Assembly: GCF_014202505.1 (NCBI RefSeq)
Contig: NZ_JACHGW010000002.1
Span: 1,178,001-1,242,000 of the forward strand
Length of the DNA stretch: 64,000 nt
Origin: Armatimonas rosea
Lineage (GTDB): Bacteria; Armatimonadota; Armatimonadia; Armatimonadales; Armatimonadaceae
Direction: 5' to 3'
Shown: positions 25,844 through 34,006 of the stretch, in pieces
Layout of the letters: each line of letters begins with the position of its first letter
Numbering within the stretch: position 1 is the stretch's first letter
Notes under the pieces: generated by a model
Told to the model about the DNA's origin: nothing
The model's database searches: none
What the model saw: only the letters and a program-made list of their open reading frames with translations
Program-made: the position numbers and the translations under genes

Positions 25844-26017
25844 TGGCTTGGGCGTAGGCGGGGCGGGGGGCAGGGTCGGTGTCGGGGCCTCGAAGAGTGC
25901 CTTGGCCTGGAAGAAGACATAGCCTACGAGCGCGAGCCCGAGCAGGATCACGACCAGCGCGAGCAGGCGCGTGGCCAGTCGGCTCTCAGAGGGGGTAGTG
26001 GTGGTAGGTGACGCCAT
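25676..26017 (-). CDS. Small two-helix membrane protein
   Basis: 113 aa from ATG 26017, which has a TAGAAT box 10 nt upstream. Membrane segments at about 14-34 (LLALVVILLGLALVGYVFF) and 90-108 (LLSLLVMCVAGSLIAALGI), joined by a Pro-rich loop (PTPTLPPAPPTPKPLPG). It follows the HAD gene by 13 nt. Its 3' end overlaps the S4 gene tail-to-tail by 168 bp. Both reading frames look coding, but no family is recognised for this one. Longer upstream starts run into the HAD gene. Confidence 0.6.
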   Translation of the reverse strand: MASPTTTTPSESRLATRLLALVVILLGLALVGYVFFQAKALFEAPTPTLPPAPPTPKPLPGATPAPDNAVGTRALEAGWRLADLLGRRLLSLLVMCVAGSLIAALGIRWWGKR

Positions 26018-26030
26018 TGCTCCGGTGATT

Positions 26031-26636
26031 CTAGCCGATAAATCGCATGATGTCCACGGCACGCATCCCCGCACGTCGCGCCGCCTCGATTCCCGCGGGG
26101 CCGTCTTCGTAGACCACGCAGTCTTCGGGGGCAACGCCTAGGGTGCGGGCTGCCAGGAGCATCCCCTCGGGGTCGGGCTTGCCCTTGGCGACATCCCCGG
26201 AGCCGATCACGATCTGAAAGCGCTCCCGAACGCCTAGGATATCCAGGGTCTCCTCCACGAGCGAGCGCATTCCGCCCGAGACCACGGCCATCGGCACCAC
26301 GCCCGAGAACCGCTCCAGCTCGGCTAGCACCGGCTCGATAGGGGTGAGCTGGGGGATGAGCTTCTGGTAGGTCATCTCCTTCTCGTGGGTGAGCTCGGCG
26401 AGGGCCAGAGTGACTTGGTGCTGCTGGGCAAGGCGCTCTAGGATCTCGTAGGCCGGGGCACCGGCCCAGGCGTAGAACTGCTCCTCGGTGAAGAGAGTGT
26501 GGTGTCCTGCACGGTCTAGGGTGGCACGCCACGCGCGGTAGTGGAGCGGCATCGTGTCCGCCAGGGTTCCGTCGCAGTCGAAGATCAGGCCGCCCGGCGT
26601 GAACGGGAGCGGCATGGAAATCAGATGATCCAGCAC
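26031..26636 (-). CDS. HAD hydrolase, beta-phosphoglucomutase-like
   Basis: 201 aa. Motif I is FDCDGTLADT, the helical cap follows (about 30-95), motif II is VVSGG, the motif III Lys is in GKPDPEG, and motif IV is VVYEDGPAGIEAA. This layout is that of the GPH/PGMB subfamily of phosphatases and mutases acting on small sugar phosphates. Start: a GTG at 26636 has TAGGAT 6 nt upstream, fitting a leaderless transcript; ATG 26615 is an in-frame alternative. Confidence 0.88.
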   Translation of the reverse strand: MLDHLISMPLPFTPGGLIFDCDGTLADTMPLHYRAWRATLDRAGHHTLFTEEQFYAWAGAPAYEILERLAQQHQVTLALAELTHEKEMTYQKLIPQLTPIEPVLAELERFSGVVPMAVVSGGMRSLVEETLDILGVRERFQIVIGSGDVAKGKPDPEGMLLAARTLGVAPEDCVVYEDGPAGIEAARRAGMRAVDIMRFIG

Positions 26637-26642
26637 GCTCCC

Positions 26643-26648
26643 ATCCTA
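26643..26648 (-). promoter_or_regulatory. -10 box, leaderless GTG start of the HAD gene
   Basis: TAGGAT on the minus strand, 6 nt before the GTG at 26636; no ribosome site. Confidence 0.5.
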
Positions 26649-26673
26649 CCACGCGCACCGAGAAAAGCCGCGG

Positions 26674-27084
26674 CTAGTCCAGGGTTAAGTGGGGGCGAAG
26701 CTGGGCGAGCTTCTTCTCCCCGATTCCCTTGACCTCCAGCAGCTGGGAGAGCTCGGTGAACTTGCCCTGGCTGGTGCGGTACTCCACGATCCGTGCCGCC
26801 GTGGCCGGCCCGATCCCCGGGAGGCTCTCCAGCTCCTTGGCCGTGGCCTTGTTCAGAGAGACCGTCCCCTCAAAAGCCTTCTTGCCTTCGGTCTTCTTGG
26901 CCTCTGACTTCTTGCTGGGGGATTTCTTGGTCTCAGCAGGCTTGGCATCGTCACTCTTCTTGACGGTTGCGGGGACCAGCTTCGCGGGCATCTGGCTGGC
27001 AGGGGTCTTCTCTTGGGCAAAGCCACAGACGGTCAGGCTCAAGAGAGCAAGGGCGCACACAATATTCTTCGTAGACATTTTCAA
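26674..27084 (-). CDS. ComEA-like helix-hairpin-helix protein, secreted
   Basis: 136 aa. Signal peptide (about 1-23, ending CGFAQ), a Lys/Ser-rich linker (about 30-68) and a C-terminal double HhH domain: SLNKATAKELESLPGIGPAT and then LLEVKGIGEKKLAQL. ComEA binds incoming DNA outside the membrane during transformation; family resemblance is good, but no comEC or comF is nearby, so a competence role is inferred. Start supported by gagagg before ATG. The upstream region carries the two-block element also found before the HAD gene at 33189. Confidence 0.85.
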   Translation of the reverse strand: MKMSTKNIVCALALLSLTVCGFAQEKTPASQMPAKLVPATVKKSDDAKPAETKKSPSKKSEAKKTEGKKAFEGTVSLNKATAKELESLPGIGPATAARIVEYRTSQGKFTELSQLLEVKGIGEKKLAQLRPHLTLD

Positions 27085-27120
27085 GGGTTTCCTCTCACTT
27101 GCGGAGGTCTCTCCTCCGCT

Positions 27121-27163
27121 TCGCCCCTATAACGGGTGAGAACCCTGGAATCTGATAAAAATC
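27121..27163 (-). promoter_or_regulatory. Two-block promoter-like element, copy 1
   Basis: On the minus strand GATTTTTATCAGATTC (27163-27148), a 12-nt gap, then CCGTTATAGGGGCGA (27135-27121), ahead of the ComEA-like gene. Both blocks and the gap length are identical to those at 33126-33168. A 7-bp hairpin (gcggagg/cctccgc) follows it in the leader. Confidence 0.6.
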
Positions 27164-27180
27164 GAAAAATATTTTTTTGG

Positions 27181-28362
27181 TTAGTAGCCGCGCCAGCTCC
27201 CGCCACCGCCGCCGACCATCACACGGACCTCGAAGCTGTGCTTCCACCAGCCCGTGCGCAGGTCCTCGGCGTTGGGGCCCGGGGCGTTCGACGAGAGATA
27301 GACCGCGCTGCGGTACTCTCCCCCGGCGAGGCGCGCGGCGGAGACCACGAAGCCGATCTTGATACTGGCACCGGGAGGAAGGACCAAGGGGAGGTTGGTG
27401 GGGCGAACATTGAGCCAGGCGTGCTGGGTGGCGACCATGCGGATCAGCAGGGTCGCATCGCCGTCGTTCTTGGCCTCGATGGAGAGCAGGCCCCCGCCGC
27501 CTTGGGGAACCAGCGGGCGATCCGGCTGGCTACAGACCAGCTTGGCGACTCCCTTGGTGGGCGTGGGAGTGTTCTGCTCCGTGATGGCCGGTGCGATCGT
27601 GCGGGGCAGGTCACCAAAGAGCGGAGCAGGTACCCCGGCACCGCCCGGAGTCTGGGAGGCGACCGTTGCCACGGCGGTGGCGGTGGGGCGTGAGACCGGG
27701 GCCGTGGCGAGCTTCTCCAGGCTAGAGAGCACCTCGCGCAGGGCGGCGATACTCTCACAGCGCAGGGTGATTCCCTCGATACGGCTACGGACAGTTGGGG
27801 TGGCGAAGGGGCCGGTGGTGGGCAGGAGCGCCGCAACGAGCTTGGCCATCGCCTGGATATCGTTCTCCACCGTGAGGGCTCCGTTGTAGACCGCGCGGTG
27901 GTGGGGAGCGGCGGGATCGGTCGCCCCAAAGTCCGTGAGCATCACCGAGCCATCGTCGGCGACCAGGATATTCTCGTAGGAGAGCCCACCGTGGGGGAGC
28001 TGGCGGCCGTGGGCGTACTCCAGCCCCTCGAGGACCGGCAGCAGGAGGCTCCGGAGCGTCTCGATATCGGGACGTCCCCCCTGAGCGGAGAGGCGCTGGC
28101 GCAGGTTCTTACCGCGTGCCACATCGCGCACCACGTAGATCTGGTTGTCGTCGAGGAGCCAGCGCCGGGTGTGGGCGATCGCGGGGTGGTCGAGGGTGAG
28201 GGCCTCGGTCAGGCGGGAGCGGTTTCCCGTGGTGGCGAGGCGCTTGAGCAAGACCGGGCGCTGCATGACGGGGTCGCGGGCGAGCCAGACCGTGCTCCCT
28301 GGTGTCGGGGTCTCCACGGTGCTGGGGCTCTCAAACATACTGAGAATGGTACTCTCTGCCAT
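27181..28362 (-). CDS. Ser/Thr kinase-like protein, catalytic loop degenerate, Ig-like tail
   Basis: 393 aa. Residues ~20-215 follow the eukaryotic-type kinase fold: the ATP-site Lys in PVLLKRL, GLEYAHGRQLPHGGLSYENI for the catalytic loop and LTDFG for the metal motif. The loop reads HGGLSYEN where active kinases read HRDxKxxN; the catalytic Asp is Gly. There is no clear Gly-rich loop, so it is probably a pseudokinase. After a Thr/Ala-rich linker, residues ~285-385 form an Ig-like domain. It is followed by the zinc-ribbon propeller gene's stop, 25 nt upstream in the same orientation. TATAAT at 28379-28384 lies 16 nt before the ATG. Confidence 0.8.
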   Translation of the reverse strand: MAESTILSMFESPSTVETPTPGSTVWLARDPVMQRPVLLKRLATTGNRSRLTEALTLDHPAIAHTRRWLLDDNQIYVVRDVARGKNLRQRLSAQGGRPDIETLRSLLLPVLEGLEYAHGRQLPHGGLSYENILVADDGSVMLTDFGATDPAAPHHRAVYNGALTVENDIQAMAKLVAALLPTTGPFATPTVRSRIEGITLRCESIAALREVLSSLEKLATAPVSRPTATAVATVASQTPGGAGVPAPLFGDLPRTIAPAITEQNTPTPTKGVAKLVCSQPDRPLVPQGGGGLLSIEAKNDGDATLLIRMVATQHAWLNVRPTNLPLVLPPGASIKIGFVVSAARLAGGEYRSAVYLSSNAPGPNAEDLRTGWWKHSFEVRVMVGGGGGSWRGY

Positions 28363-28387
28363 GATAAAACTTTAGCTCATTATACGG

Positions 28388-30055
28388 CTAGCCAAGCGAC
28401 AGGCTGTAGAGGACACCGTTGGTGGAGGTGAGAAAAACTGCACCGTCGGCCAGCGCGGGCGCGGCGATAATCTGGGAGCCAATGGTCCCGGTCTCGTAGA
28501 GGCGCTCCATGGTTCGGCCCGGCGCAGCGCCGTAGACATCGCCATCCGTGACCCCAAAGAGAAGCGCACCGGCCAGGACCACCGGCGACGAGCGCACGGG
28601 GCGGCGGGTGGGGTAGCGGCGGACCGCGCGGCCGAGCGCAGCGCTCACCAGATGAATCCCATCCTCGCCCGGTAGGTAGAGCAAGCTACCGTCGCAGGCA
28701 GGAGTTCCCGCGAGTACGGCACTGGTGACCTCGACCTGCCAGAGCTCCTTGCCGGTCTGGAGCTCGTGGGCGAAGACCTTGCCGGTGTTGGTGGCGGAGT
28801 AGACCTTGCCTTCGTAGACCAGAGGGGCGGCCTGGAACTGTCCCAGCCCATTGGCACGCCAGAGCAGCTGGCCCGTCTCCAGGGCAAGACAGCTCAGCAC
28901 CCCGCTGTCGTCGTGGACCAGTACCCGGCCATCGGCATAGGCAGGAGCGGTCATCACCGGCCCCTCAAGCGGAGTGAGGCTCACACCCGTCCCCTGCGCC
29001 AGGCCGATCTGGGCGAGGCCACCGCCGTTGGGAGTGACCAAGGGAACCAGGAGCGGGCCTTCGGGCGTGGAGGCAACGGGCGCACCGTAGACCTTGCCCT
29101 CCAGCGTGCGCTCCCACAGGCGGGTCCCACGGAGCGCATCGGCACAGATCAAGAGCCCCTCGACCGTCGCCGCGTAGAGCTGGCCCTCGTGGATCGTGAC
29201 CCCACCGCGCTCGGGGTAGACCGGGTCCGCGAGGGGGTACGGGTCCCAGAGCGGGGCACCGGTGTCGCTCTGGAAGGCGTAGATATGGGCATCCCCCTCC
29301 GCGGTTGCGGCCGCCGCGGCGACCATCCCATAGGCGGCGGCGGGAGCGCTCCAGAAGAGGACATTCTCGGCGCGGCTAGGCGGCACCGACGGGTACGACC
29401 AGCGGCGGGTGAGCGCGACATTCGCCCCCTCGCGCACGGTGGTGAGCCCCAGGCTATTGAGGTCGCGAGAGCCCGTGTGGCCGGAGTCGCCGCCCAGCAC
29501 GGGCCAGTCGGCGTTGCCACGGACAATATGCGACGAGTCCGCGATGCACTGCTGGGCACGCCAGGTATTGGGGGTGGAGCAGATCGGGCAGGGGCGCAGG
29601 CGCTCGAAACAGAACGGGCAGAAGGCGGGGATACTGGCCCCATCGCTCAGGTCTGCATCGAGGGTGCGCTCGCACGATGGGCAGATCGCCACGGGGAGCC
29701 GGACATAGACCATGGCGCTCATGGTCGGTAGCGGCGACGAGCCCGCGCCGCCGAGGCGCTGGCTCAGGAGGGTGATGGGGGCGGCGGGTGGGCCTCCTGC
29801 CTGGAGCTGCGTGCGTGCAGCGTCTACCCGCACGGTCACCGCAATCGCCTGCTTCTCGCCCGGCGCAAGTGCGGTCTCCTGAGGCGCGAGGCTAAGCCAG
29901 TCTGCCGTGCCGGAGAGCTTGACATAGAGCGCCGTCTGCGGATCACTATTCGTCAAGTGAAAACGTAGCGTCTTTGTGCCACCGGCAAGGTAGTCTGCGG
30001 GAGAGAGAACCAGGGTTCTCAGGTCTGCGGGAAAATCGGTTTCGTTGGAAGTCAC
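28388..30055 (-). CDS. Cytoplasmic Ig-zinc ribbon-PQQ propeller protein
   Basis: 555 aa from GTG 30055, which has agga 7 nt upstream; a TTG at 30061 is an alternative. No signal peptide. Residues ~15-120 are an Ig-like domain like the tail of the kinase next door. Residues ~125-165 hold a double zinc ribbon: CPSCERTL, CPFCFERLRPCPIC. The rest (~185-555) is a PQQ-like propeller with blade motifs such as GAPLWDPYPL, GTRLWERTLEGKVYG and GQLLWRANGLGQF. The shared fold and tight linkage suggest it works with the kinase-like protein as a sensing or scaffold pair. Confidence 0.83.
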   Translation of the reverse strand: MTSNETDFPADLRTLVLSPADYLAGGTKTLRFHLTNSDPQTALYVKLSGTADWLSLAPQETALAPGEKQAIAVTVRVDAARTQLQAGGPPAAPITLLSQRLGGAGSSPLPTMSAMVYVRLPVAICPSCERTLDADLSDGASIPAFCPFCFERLRPCPICSTPNTWRAQQCIADSSHIVRGNADWPVLGGDSGHTGSRDLNSLGLTTVREGANVALTRRWSYPSVPPSRAENVLFWSAPAAAYGMVAAAAATAEGDAHIYAFQSDTGAPLWDPYPLADPVYPERGGVTIHEGQLYAATVEGLLICADALRGTRLWERTLEGKVYGAPVASTPEGPLLVPLVTPNGGGLAQIGLAQGTGVSLTPLEGPVMTAPAYADGRVLVHDDSGVLSCLALETGQLLWRANGLGQFQAAPLVYEGKVYSATNTGKVFAHELQTGKELWQVEVTSAVLAGTPACDGSLLYLPGEDGIHLVSAALGRAVRRYPTRRPVRSSPVVLAGALLFGVTDGDVYGAAPGRTMERLYETGTIGSQIIAAPALADGAVFLTSTNGVLYSLSLG

Positions 30056-30101
30056 TGCCAAATCCTGGGCATTTTAGCACATTTTTGTAGGTCGATCGCG
30101 C

Positions 30102-32348
30102 CTAGGCGGCACGGAGCCGGGGAAGCGCGGTTTTCTGAGCCAGAAAGCGGGTCAGCGCGGTGGCCGGAAGCGGCGGGGTAAAGAGGTATCCCTGGCCGTG
30201 GTCTGCACCTAAGGCACAGAGGCGCTGGTACTGGCTTTGTTGCTCAATGCCCTCCGCCGTGACCTCAAGCTGGAGGGCGCGGGCAAGGGCGATAATGGCG
30301 CGGACAATCTCTTCACTCTGGGCACGCGCCTTGAGATCGGTGCTGGTGAGGGCGCTGACAAAGCTCCGGTCCACCTTGAGGGCGTGCACGGGGAGGCGGC
30401 TGAGGTACGAGAGCGATGAGTACCCGGTGCCGAAGTCATCGAGGGCGAGGCGCACTCCCAGAGAGTCGAGCTCCTGGAGCTTGCTGAGGCAGGTGTCGGT
30501 GTCTTGGAGGAGGATGCTCTCGGTGAGCTCCAGGGTGAGCGCCGTGGCGGGGAGGCCGGTCTGCTCTAGGGTGCTGGTGACCATGCGAACAAACTCAGGG
30601 TCGTGGAACTGGCGCTCGGAGACATTGACATTGATGTGCAGGCGGCTCTGGGGGAGCTCCGCGCGCCACCGGGCCATGTCGCTACAGGCCTGACGAAGGA
30701 GCGCGGCCCCGAGGGGCAGGATCAAGCCGGTCTCCTCCGCGACAGGGATAAAGCGGGCAGGAGAGAGCGAGCAGCCGTCTTTGGTCTGCCAGCGGGCCAG
30801 GGCTTCAACCGCGACTACCTCGTGCGTCTCTAGGTGAAGAATGGGCTGGTAGTGGGGGACAATCTCGCCGGTCTGGATCGCCTGACGGAGGGCTCGCTCC
30901 AGCTCAAAGCGCTCCCGTGCCTCGTCGTCCATGTGCGGATCGAAGACGCAGTAGCTTGCCTTTCCCTGGCTCTTGGCATGGTGCATCGCGGTATTGGCAT
31001 TGCGCAAGATATCCTGGGGGGTCCCGGAGCGGGAGTAGGCAATCCCAATGCTCACGGAGACGAGGACCGTGCTCTCAGCGAGGACGAGAGGCGTGCTGAG
31101 CTCGGCACAGATGCGCTGTGCGAGTGCAAGTGCCTCCTCAGGCTGGCTAGCGTAGGGCAGGAGAACGGTGAACTCATCTCCCCCAAGGCGCGCGATTAGC
31201 CCGCGCCCTGCGACACTCTGGCGCAGGCGCTCGGTGAGGGCGATTAGCACGGCATCGCCGACTTGGTGCCCAAAGTTATCGTTAATTAGCTTGAAGTTAT
31301 CGGCATCGACAAATAAGAGCGCAAAGGTATGCCCCTGAAGCTGCCCTAGCGCGTCGAGGAGGTACCGTCGGTTGGCGAGGCCGGTGAGCGGGTCGTGGTT
31401 TGCCTGGAAGCTCAGCCGCGCCTCACTCTCCTTGCGCTCGGTGATATCGGTGTTGATCCCAACCGCGTACCAGTGATCGGGGCCAAGCCGCTTGAGCTCG
31501 ACATCTTCCTGGAGCCAGCGCAGGCTCCCGTCCAGCGTGCGCAGGCGGAGCTCCTGGGTATAGCCGCTCTTGCCCGTGAGGAGTGCCTCGGTACTACTGC
31601 GATCGCTGGCAAGCCTGTCCTCCTGCTCGATTGCGCGGTAGAGCGCCTCGGTGTAGTCGATACCAGGCGCAACGGGGACACGGAGCCAGGAGCGGACATT
31701 CTCCTCCGCAAAGAGCTGGACATCCCAGGAGAAGTAGCTTCCACTGGCAAGCATCCCTTGGGCACGGGCCTCCTCCACCGCGAGGGGATCGCTCTCGGGG
31801 ATGGGGCAGCGCTCGATCCAGGCGCGCCAGATGATGCAGCGGGCAGTGGTCAGAACCCGGTCCAGCGCCTCTTCTGCCACTTTGAGCGCGGTGATGTCCG
31901 TACATACCCCCGAGACGTGCCAGCGTCCCGGCCCGAGCGCTGTGACAGTGGCTGATTCCTGAATCCAGATGCGCCGACCATCCGCACAGACAAGGCGATA
32001 GCTCTGACAGTAGCTTGTGGCTCCCGTTCGGAGCACCTTTTTGCTGATCTCATCACAACTGACCCAGTCATCTTCATCACGAGCATTACAAAACGCCTCC
32101 TCGAAGCTCGTTCCCTCAGGCCAGGCCAGAGGGAGCCAGCGGTGGACCGCCTCTGGGAGATGCACGGTCAAGTCCCAGTCTAGGATGGTTTTCTCTTCCG
32201 TATCGAAGTACTGCGAGGGCACCAAATCGGAGGAGGCAACCTTGATCTCGGTGACCGTCGCCTCCCAGAGTAGGCAGTGGGACGTGCTCAAGACACGGGT
32301 AAGGTGCTCGTCACCAGCTGCGGGGGGATGAGGTGTCGTCTGGGCCAT
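30102..32348 (-). CDS. Cyclic di-GMP regulator: PAS-PAS-GGDEF-EAL
   Basis: 748 aa. Two PAS-type sensor regions (about 15-165 and 160-310), each ending in a PAC-like segment (ADGRRIWIQESATV; LDGSLRWLQEDVEL). GGDEF (about 325-480) has an intact RLGGDEFTVLLP site but no RxxD inhibitory site upstream. EAL (about 495-735) has VEALARWQ, ESILLQD, DDFGTGYSS and TAEGIEQ, so the metal residues are present. It could make or break c-di-GMP; direction cannot be read. Soluble, with no membrane segment. TACTAT lies 11 nt before the ATG. Confidence 0.93.
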   Translation of the reverse strand: MAQTTPHPPAAGDEHLTRVLSTSHCLLWEATVTEIKVASSDLVPSQYFDTEEKTILDWDLTVHLPEAVHRWLPLAWPEGTSFEEAFCNARDEDDWVSCDEISKKVLRTGATSYCQSYRLVCADGRRIWIQESATVTALGPGRWHVSGVCTDITALKVAEEALDRVLTTARCIIWRAWIERCPIPESDPLAVEEARAQGMLASGSYFSWDVQLFAEENVRSWLRVPVAPGIDYTEALYRAIEQEDRLASDRSSTEALLTGKSGYTQELRLRTLDGSLRWLQEDVELKRLGPDHWYAVGINTDITERKESEARLSFQANHDPLTGLANRRYLLDALGQLQGHTFALLFVDADNFKLINDNFGHQVGDAVLIALTERLRQSVAGRGLIARLGGDEFTVLLPYASQPEEALALAQRICAELSTPLVLAESTVLVSVSIGIAYSRSGTPQDILRNANTAMHHAKSQGKASYCVFDPHMDDEARERFELERALRQAIQTGEIVPHYQPILHLETHEVVAVEALARWQTKDGCSLSPARFIPVAEETGLILPLGAALLRQACSDMARWRAELPQSRLHINVNVSERQFHDPEFVRMVTSTLEQTGLPATALTLELTESILLQDTDTCLSKLQELDSLGVRLALDDFGTGYSSLSYLSRLPVHALKVDRSFVSALTSTDLKARAQSEEIVRAIIALARALQLEVTAEGIEQQSQYQRLCALGADHGQGYLFTPPLPATALTRFLAQKTALPRLRAA

Positions 32349-32397
32349 ACTACTTTTTTATAGTATTGGCTCGTGAGGCAAGAATCTTAAATCGGTA

Positions 32398-33063
32398 TCA
32401 GGCCCGGCGCTGTTTCTTGAAGAAACTGATGAGCTTCTCGGGCGCGATCGGGGGATAGGCATGGCCGTCGTCGTGGAGAACCACCTCGACCGGCGCTCTC
32501 TCTCCGTTGATGCGCTTGGCGGCATCGATGGCGGCTTGCTGGCTCTCCCACGTGACAATCGGGTCGTTCTTGCCCCCGATATGCATCAGGGGGCAGGGTT
32601 TTGCGCTCCGCACGAGCCGCTCACCCGCGCCCGCGACCACGCCTAGAGCGGCGAAGAGCTCGGGCCTCTGGCCCCAGAGGTAGTAGGTAAAGCCGCCGCC
32701 GTTGGAGTGCCCCGTGCAGTAGAGACGCTTCTCATCGACACGCCACTCGCGCTTGGCTGTCTCTAGCATCGCGTCGAAGAGCTCCAGGTCCCGATTGGCG
32801 ATCAGACCACCACCGAACATCATCCAGCCCGGCTTGCCGCCGTCGGGGTCGCGCGGTGTCTTGGTGGGGAGACCGTTGGGGTAGACAAAGATCGCCTCGG
32901 GCCAGAGTGCCTGGAGGTTCCAGCGCTGGGCGCAGTACCCACCGTTGCCACCATGTCCATGAAACCCAAAGACAATCGGTGCCCCCTCGGTCTTGGGGGG
33001 AAGCACCACGACCGCGGTGCGCTTCACTCCCTTGATCGTCCACTCTTTTTGTCGCTCTCTCAT
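32398..33063 (-). CDS. Alpha/beta esterase, PHB depolymerase/feruloyl-esterase (LpqC) family
   Basis: 221 aa. The oxyanion segment is FGFHGHGGNGG, the nucleophile elbow GHSNGGGFT (Ser), the acid Asp in HIGGKNDPIV, and the His in DDGHAYPP. These match the LpqC-type esterases acting on polyesters or feruloylated xylan. No signal peptide from this start, so either it is cytoplasmic or the start is upstream. Divergent from the HAD-ArsR operon. Confidence 0.85.
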   Translation of the reverse strand: MRERQKEWTIKGVKRTAVVVLPPKTEGAPIVFGFHGHGGNGGYCAQRWNLQALWPEAIFVYPNGLPTKTPRDPDGGKPGWMMFGGGLIANRDLELFDAMLETAKREWRVDEKRLYCTGHSNGGGFTYYLWGQRPELFAALGVVAGAGERLVRSAKPCPLMHIGGKNDPIVTWESQQAAIDAAKRINGERAPVEVVLHDDGHAYPPIAPEKLISFFKKQRRA

Positions 33064-33125
33064 GCCGCTAACGACGCAAACAACTGCGACGTTGTTCAGG
33101 AGAGCGCCTTGTAAAAAAATAGGCT

Positions 33126-33168
33126 GATTTTTATCAGATTCGGGGGGCTTCAGCCGTTATAGGGGCGA
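33126..33168 (+). promoter_or_regulatory. Two-block promoter-like element, copy 2
   Basis: GATTTTTATCAGATTC (33126-33141), a 12-nt gap, then CCGTTATAGGGGCGA (33154-33168). Identical to the element before the ComEA-like gene (27121-27163). It sits 20 nt before the HAD-like ATG, which has its own Shine-Dalgarno (aaggga). Confidence 0.6.
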
Positions 33169-33188
33169 CAACGAAGGGAGCTTGATCC

Positions 33189-33656
33189 ATGAAGATTGCG
33201 ATTGATTTTGAAGGAACCCTCACCCCGGAGTGTGGGGAGTTTGCCTGCGAGCCCCGCGGCGTGCTGGGCCGCTGGCTCTTTGATTTTTCCCTGCGACAGG
33301 GGGCACGTACGCTCCTGCGCGAGCTGGCTCAGAGCGGCCATACCCTCACCCTCTACACCCGCCTGCCGGTCTCTGCGTGGCGACTGCTGCTGTGGTGCTG
33401 GCTGGTCGGCTTGCCGGTGACCCATGTCATTGCCGGCCAGTGCCAACCCCCCGAGGCTCCGTGGCCGCCGTGGCAGGGGCAGGACCTCCTCCTCGACGAC
33501 GAGCCACGGCGGGTAGCGCTTGCGCGGCAGAGAAGGGTTCGTGGGATCGTCGTCACCAACCGGGAAGCGGACTGGACCGCCCGCATCCGTGAGGTCAGCC
33601 AGCAGGAAGCCTCGCCAGCAGTCCGTGTTTATAGGAACGGGATACGCTCTGCATGA
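33189..33656 (+). CDS. Small HAD-like protein with altered motif I
   Basis: 155 aa. It starts MKIAIDFEGTLTPECG, which is HAD motif I but D-x-E rather than D-x-D, so the usual second acid is Glu. Motif II may be LTLYTRLP; a late acid pair is in LLLDDEPRRVAL. A hydrophobic WRLLLWCWLVGLPV segment sits where a cap would be. It is short for a phosphatase, so catalysis is uncertain. The stop overlaps the ArsR start (ATGA), and the promoter-like element is shared with the ComEA-like gene. Confidence 0.7.
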   Translation: MKIAIDFEGTLTPECGEFACEPRGVLGRWLFDFSLRQGARTLLRELAQSGHTLTLYTRLPVSAWRLLLWCWLVGLPVTHVIAGQCQPPEAPWPPWQGQDLLLDDEPRRVALARQRRVRGIVVTNREADWTARIREVSQQEASPAVRVYRNGIRSA

Positions 33657-33997
33657 ACAAGACAACCTCCCCGAAAACACTCCTGGACATGCCGACTCTG
33701 GAGACCCTGGCAACCTTTCTGCGGGTCTATGCCCACCCACTGCGGGTTCGTATCATCGACTATCTCGCGAGCTCCAAGCGTCCCCGCCACGTCTCGGAGA
33801 TCATCCGGGCCACCGACGGAGCGCAGCAGGCCATCGTCAGCCAGCAGCTTCGTCTGCTACGGGAGAGCGATATCCTAACGTCCGAGCGCCGGGGAAGCTT
33901 TATCTACTACAGCCTGGCGCACGCGCGAGACCGAGAGCTCCTGCAGTACCTGCGGCACCTGGCGACTGAGCTCGACGGAGGGAGCGGTGCGCACTAG
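33653..33997 (+). CDS. ArsR-family winged-helix regulator
   Basis: 114 aa. The winged-helix core runs from ~12 to 95: LETLATFLRVYAHPLRVRII, then HVSEIIRATDGAQQAIVSQQ as the recognition part and LRESDILTSERRGSFIYYSL as the wing. There is no Cys in the protein, so it is not a classical CxC metal sensor. Translationally coupled to the HAD-like gene; it may regulate its own operon, but no operator is identified beyond the shared element upstream. Confidence 0.87.
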   Translation: MNKTTSPKTLLDMPTLETLATFLRVYAHPLRVRIIDYLASSKRPRHVSEIIRATDGAQQAIVSQQLRLLRESDILTSERRGSFIYYSLAHARDRELLQYLRHLATELDGGSGAH

Positions 33998-34006
33998 GTG
34001 GGGGGA

